This document shows, piece by piece, positions 14,653 through 16,515 of a DNA stretch of 16,515 nt (positions within the stretch are counted from its first letter, which is position 1; each line of letters opens with the position of its first letter). Source of the DNA: Emcibacter sp. (GTDB lineage Bacteria; Pseudomonadota; Alphaproteobacteria; Sphingomonadales; Emcibacteraceae); assembly GCA_027019205.1 (NCBI GenBank), contig JALUWZ010000052.1, positions 1-16,515 of the forward strand. The letters run 5' to 3'. The position numbers and the translations under genes were made by a program. The notes under the pieces are model-generated. The model had not been told where the DNA came from. It saw only the letters and a program-made list of their open reading frames with translations, and searched no databases.

Positions 14653-16515
14653 ATGAAGGGTACGAATGAAATCCGGCAGATTTTTCTGGATTATTTTGCC
14701 GCGCAGGGCCATGAAATTGTGGCCAGCGGTCCGCTGGTGCCGGAAAATGACCCGACTCTTATGTTCACCAATGCCGGTATGGTGCCGTTCAAGAATGTTT
14801 TTACCGGGGTTGAAAATCGCCCTTACAAGCGTGCTGCTTCCAGCCAGAAATGTGTCCGGGCCGGGGGCAAGCATAATGACCTGGATAATGTTGGTTATAC
14901 GGCGCGCCATCACACTTTTTTCGAGATGCTGGGAAATTTCTCTTTTGGGGATTATTTCAAGGAAAAGGCAATATTTCATGCCTGGACCCTGCTGACCCGC
15001 GACTATGGTCTTGACCCGGACCGGCTGGTGGTCACGGTATATCATGAGGATGACGAGGCCTATGACCTGTGGCAAAAAATCTCCGGATTGCCGGAAGAAC
15101 GCATTATTCGCATAGCGACCTCCGACAATTTCTGGTCGATGGGTGATACCGGACCATGCGGACCCTGTTCCGAGATTTTTTATGATCACGGGCCTGATAT
15201 TCCCGGCGGGCTTCCCGGCACAGCCGATGAGGAAGGCGACCGTTATGTCGAAATCTGGAATCTGGTATTCATGCAGTATGATCAACAGCCCGATGGCAGC
15301 CGTAAGAACCTGCCGATGCCGTCAATTGATACCGGTATGGGGCTGGAACGTATTGCGGCGGTGCTTCAGGGCACCCATGATAATTATCAGATCGATCTGT
15401 TCTGCAAACTTATTGAGGCGTCTGCGGATATCAGCGGGGTCGAGGCTTACGGCAGCCACAATATTTCCCACCGGGTGATTGCCGATCATCTGCGCTCGTC
15501 CTGTTTTTTGATTGCCGACGGAGTCCTGCCGTCCAATGAGGGCCGGGGCTATGTCCTGCGGCGGATTATGCGGCGCGGCATGCGTCATGCCCATCTTCTG
15601 GGTTGTCGCGAACCATTGATGTATCGGCTGGTCCCGGCGCTGATACAGGAAATGGGGCTGGCCTTCCCGGAACTGAAACGCGCAGAAGCGGTGATTACCG
15701 AAAGCCTGAAGCTTGAGGAACTCCGCTTTCAGAAAACCCTGACCCGGGGACTGGGCCTGCTGGAAAACGAGGTGGCAAAATTATCCGCAGGCGGTACCCT
15801 TGCCGGGGAGATCGCCTTTCGCCTGTATGATACCTATGGTTTTCCGCTTGATTTGACACAGGATGTTTTGCGCGCCCGTGGCTTCTCTGTGGATGAGGAC
15901 GGTTTTGCAACCGCGATGGAGAAACAGCGCGCCGAGGCCCGGGCGGCATGGAAAGGCTCGGGCGGTGAGGCCACGGATGATATCTGGTTTGAGACTTGCG
16001 AAAATTTCGGGGCGACAGAGTTTCTCGGCTATTCCTCCACCCATACACAGGGTAAAATTCTGGAAATCGTCAGGGACGGAATGAAAATTGATCGGGCGGC
16101 GGAGGGGGATGACGTCGCACTGATCACCAATCAAACGGTATTTTACGCTGAATCCGGTGGACAGCAGGGTGATGCCGGCTGGTTGCATATGGATAACGGG
16201 GCCAGTGCAGAGGTAACTGACACGGTGAAAAAACTCGGGCAGCTCCATGTCCATATGGTGAAAATTACCAAAGGTTCTCTTGCTGTATCGGATGTGGTTG
16301 ATATGACGGTGGATGCAGAGCGACGCGACCATCTGCGCGCCAACCATTCGGCAACCCATATCCTTCATGCGGTATTGCGTCGGCATCTGGGGGATCATGT
16401 CAGTCAGAAAGGCTCCCTTGTCGCCCCGGACCGGTTGCGGTTTGATTTCAGCCATGGCAAGGCCCTGACCCCGGATGACAGCAGGGTGATAGAAGATGAG
16501 GTTAACCGGATCATC
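14653..16515 (+). CDS. alaS: Alanine-tRNA ligase, 3' end cut off by window
   Basis: Charges tRNA(Ala) with alanine and removes wrongly attached serine or glycine. There are 621 codons in view without a stop out of an expected 870-890, so the end of the editing domain and the oligomerisation/C-Ala region are outside. The start MKGTNEIRQIFLDYF matches the family. Class II catalytic core: PTLMFTNAGMVPFK (34-47), motif 2 region HHTFFEMLGNFSFGDYFK (86-103), DNFWSMGDTGPCGPCSEI (158-175) and motif 3 DTGMGLERIA (226-235). The tRNA-recognition region has NEGRGYVLRRIMRR (295-308). The editing domain begins with HSATH (565-569), the first pair of zinc-binding histidines. Its position directly after recA is a common bacterial order, although a terminator and a promoter separate the two here. 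Confidence 0.97.
   Translation, partial: MKGTNEIRQIFLDYFAAQGHEIVASGPLVPENDPTLMFTNAGMVPFKNVFTGVENRPYKRAASSQKCVRAGGKHNDLDNVGYTARHHTFFEMLGNFSFGDYFKEKAIFHAWTLLTRDYGLDPDRLVVTVYHEDDEAYDLWQKISGLPEERIIRIATSDNFWSMGDTGPCGPCSEIFYDHGPDIPGGLPGTADEEGDRYVEIWNLVFMQYDQQPDGSRKNLPMPSIDTGMGLERIAAVLQGTHDNYQIDLFCKLIEASADISGVEAYGSHNISHRVIADHLRSSCFLIADGVLPSNEGRGYVLRRIMRRGMRHAHLLGCREPLMYRLVPALIQEMGLAFPELKRAEAVITESLKLEELRFQKTLTRGLGLLENEVAKLSAGGTLAGEIAFRLYDTYGFPLDLTQDVLRARGFSVDEDGFATAMEKQRAEARAAWKGSGGEATDDIWFETCENFGATEFLGYSSTHTQGKILEIVRDGMKIDRAAEGDDVALITNQTVFYAESGGQQGDAGWLHMDNGASAEVTDTVKKLGQLHVHMVKITKGSLAVSDVVDMTVDAERRDHLRANHSATHILHAVLRRHLGDHVSQKGSLVAPDRLRFDFSHGKALTPDDSRVIEDEVNRII

Noticed and set aside
14611..15285. 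224-codon minus-strand open frame opposite alaS
   Set aside because: It is opposite the conserved catalytic core of alaS. Its length is explained by codon bias of the real gene.

Overview
The window suggests an alphaproteobacterium. It carries a full-length CckA-type hybrid histidine kinase, a TTAA-N7-TTAA element of the CtrA type in a flagellar promoter region, the gene order adk-rpsM-rpsK-rpoA-rplQ without rpsD, and a GAAC-N7-GTAC element resembling the alphaproteobacterial LexA box upstream of recA. Base composition is moderate in genes and clearly AT-rich in the longer intergenic regions. I cannot name a genus with confidence. There are no tRNA or rRNA genes, CRISPR arrays, insertion sequences or prophage genes in view.

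Layout. Bases 1-491 hold the 3' part of adk. A strong-looking promoter (533-560) then drives rpsM-rpsK-rpoA-rplQ, which ends at an intrinsic terminator (2985-3014). Next comes fbaA (class II fructose-bisphosphate aldolase) behind its own promoter. It converges on a minus-strand operon read as flhX-like - fliO - fliP - PAS kinase. The stop codons of fbaA and the kinase both lie inside one shared palindrome (4156-4179).

A 234-bp AT-rich divergent control region (7106-7339) separates that operon from a plus-strand operon flgB-flgC-fliE-fliQ-fliR-flhB-cckA. An AT-rich spacer with a probable SOS-controlled promoter leads to recA, which ends at a strong terminator. alaS follows and runs off the right edge.

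The two divergent operons together encode most of the flagellar export gate (FliO, FliP, FliQ, FliR, FlhB; FlhA is not here) plus the first rod parts (FliE, FlgB, FlgC). Each operon ends in a kinase-like gene. On one side is CckA, top of the CckA-ChpT-CtrA pathway that controls flagellar genes in this class. On the other is a two-PAS histidine-kinase-like protein whose H-box has lost the phosphoacceptor histidine. The TTAA-N7-TTAA element sits almost exactly midway between the two operons, so CtrA could control both, including the kinase that controls CtrA.

I found no wholly new system. The most unusual items are the degenerate kinase beside fliP, the cckA/CtrA-box arrangement, and the separate FlhB C-terminal-domain paralogue.
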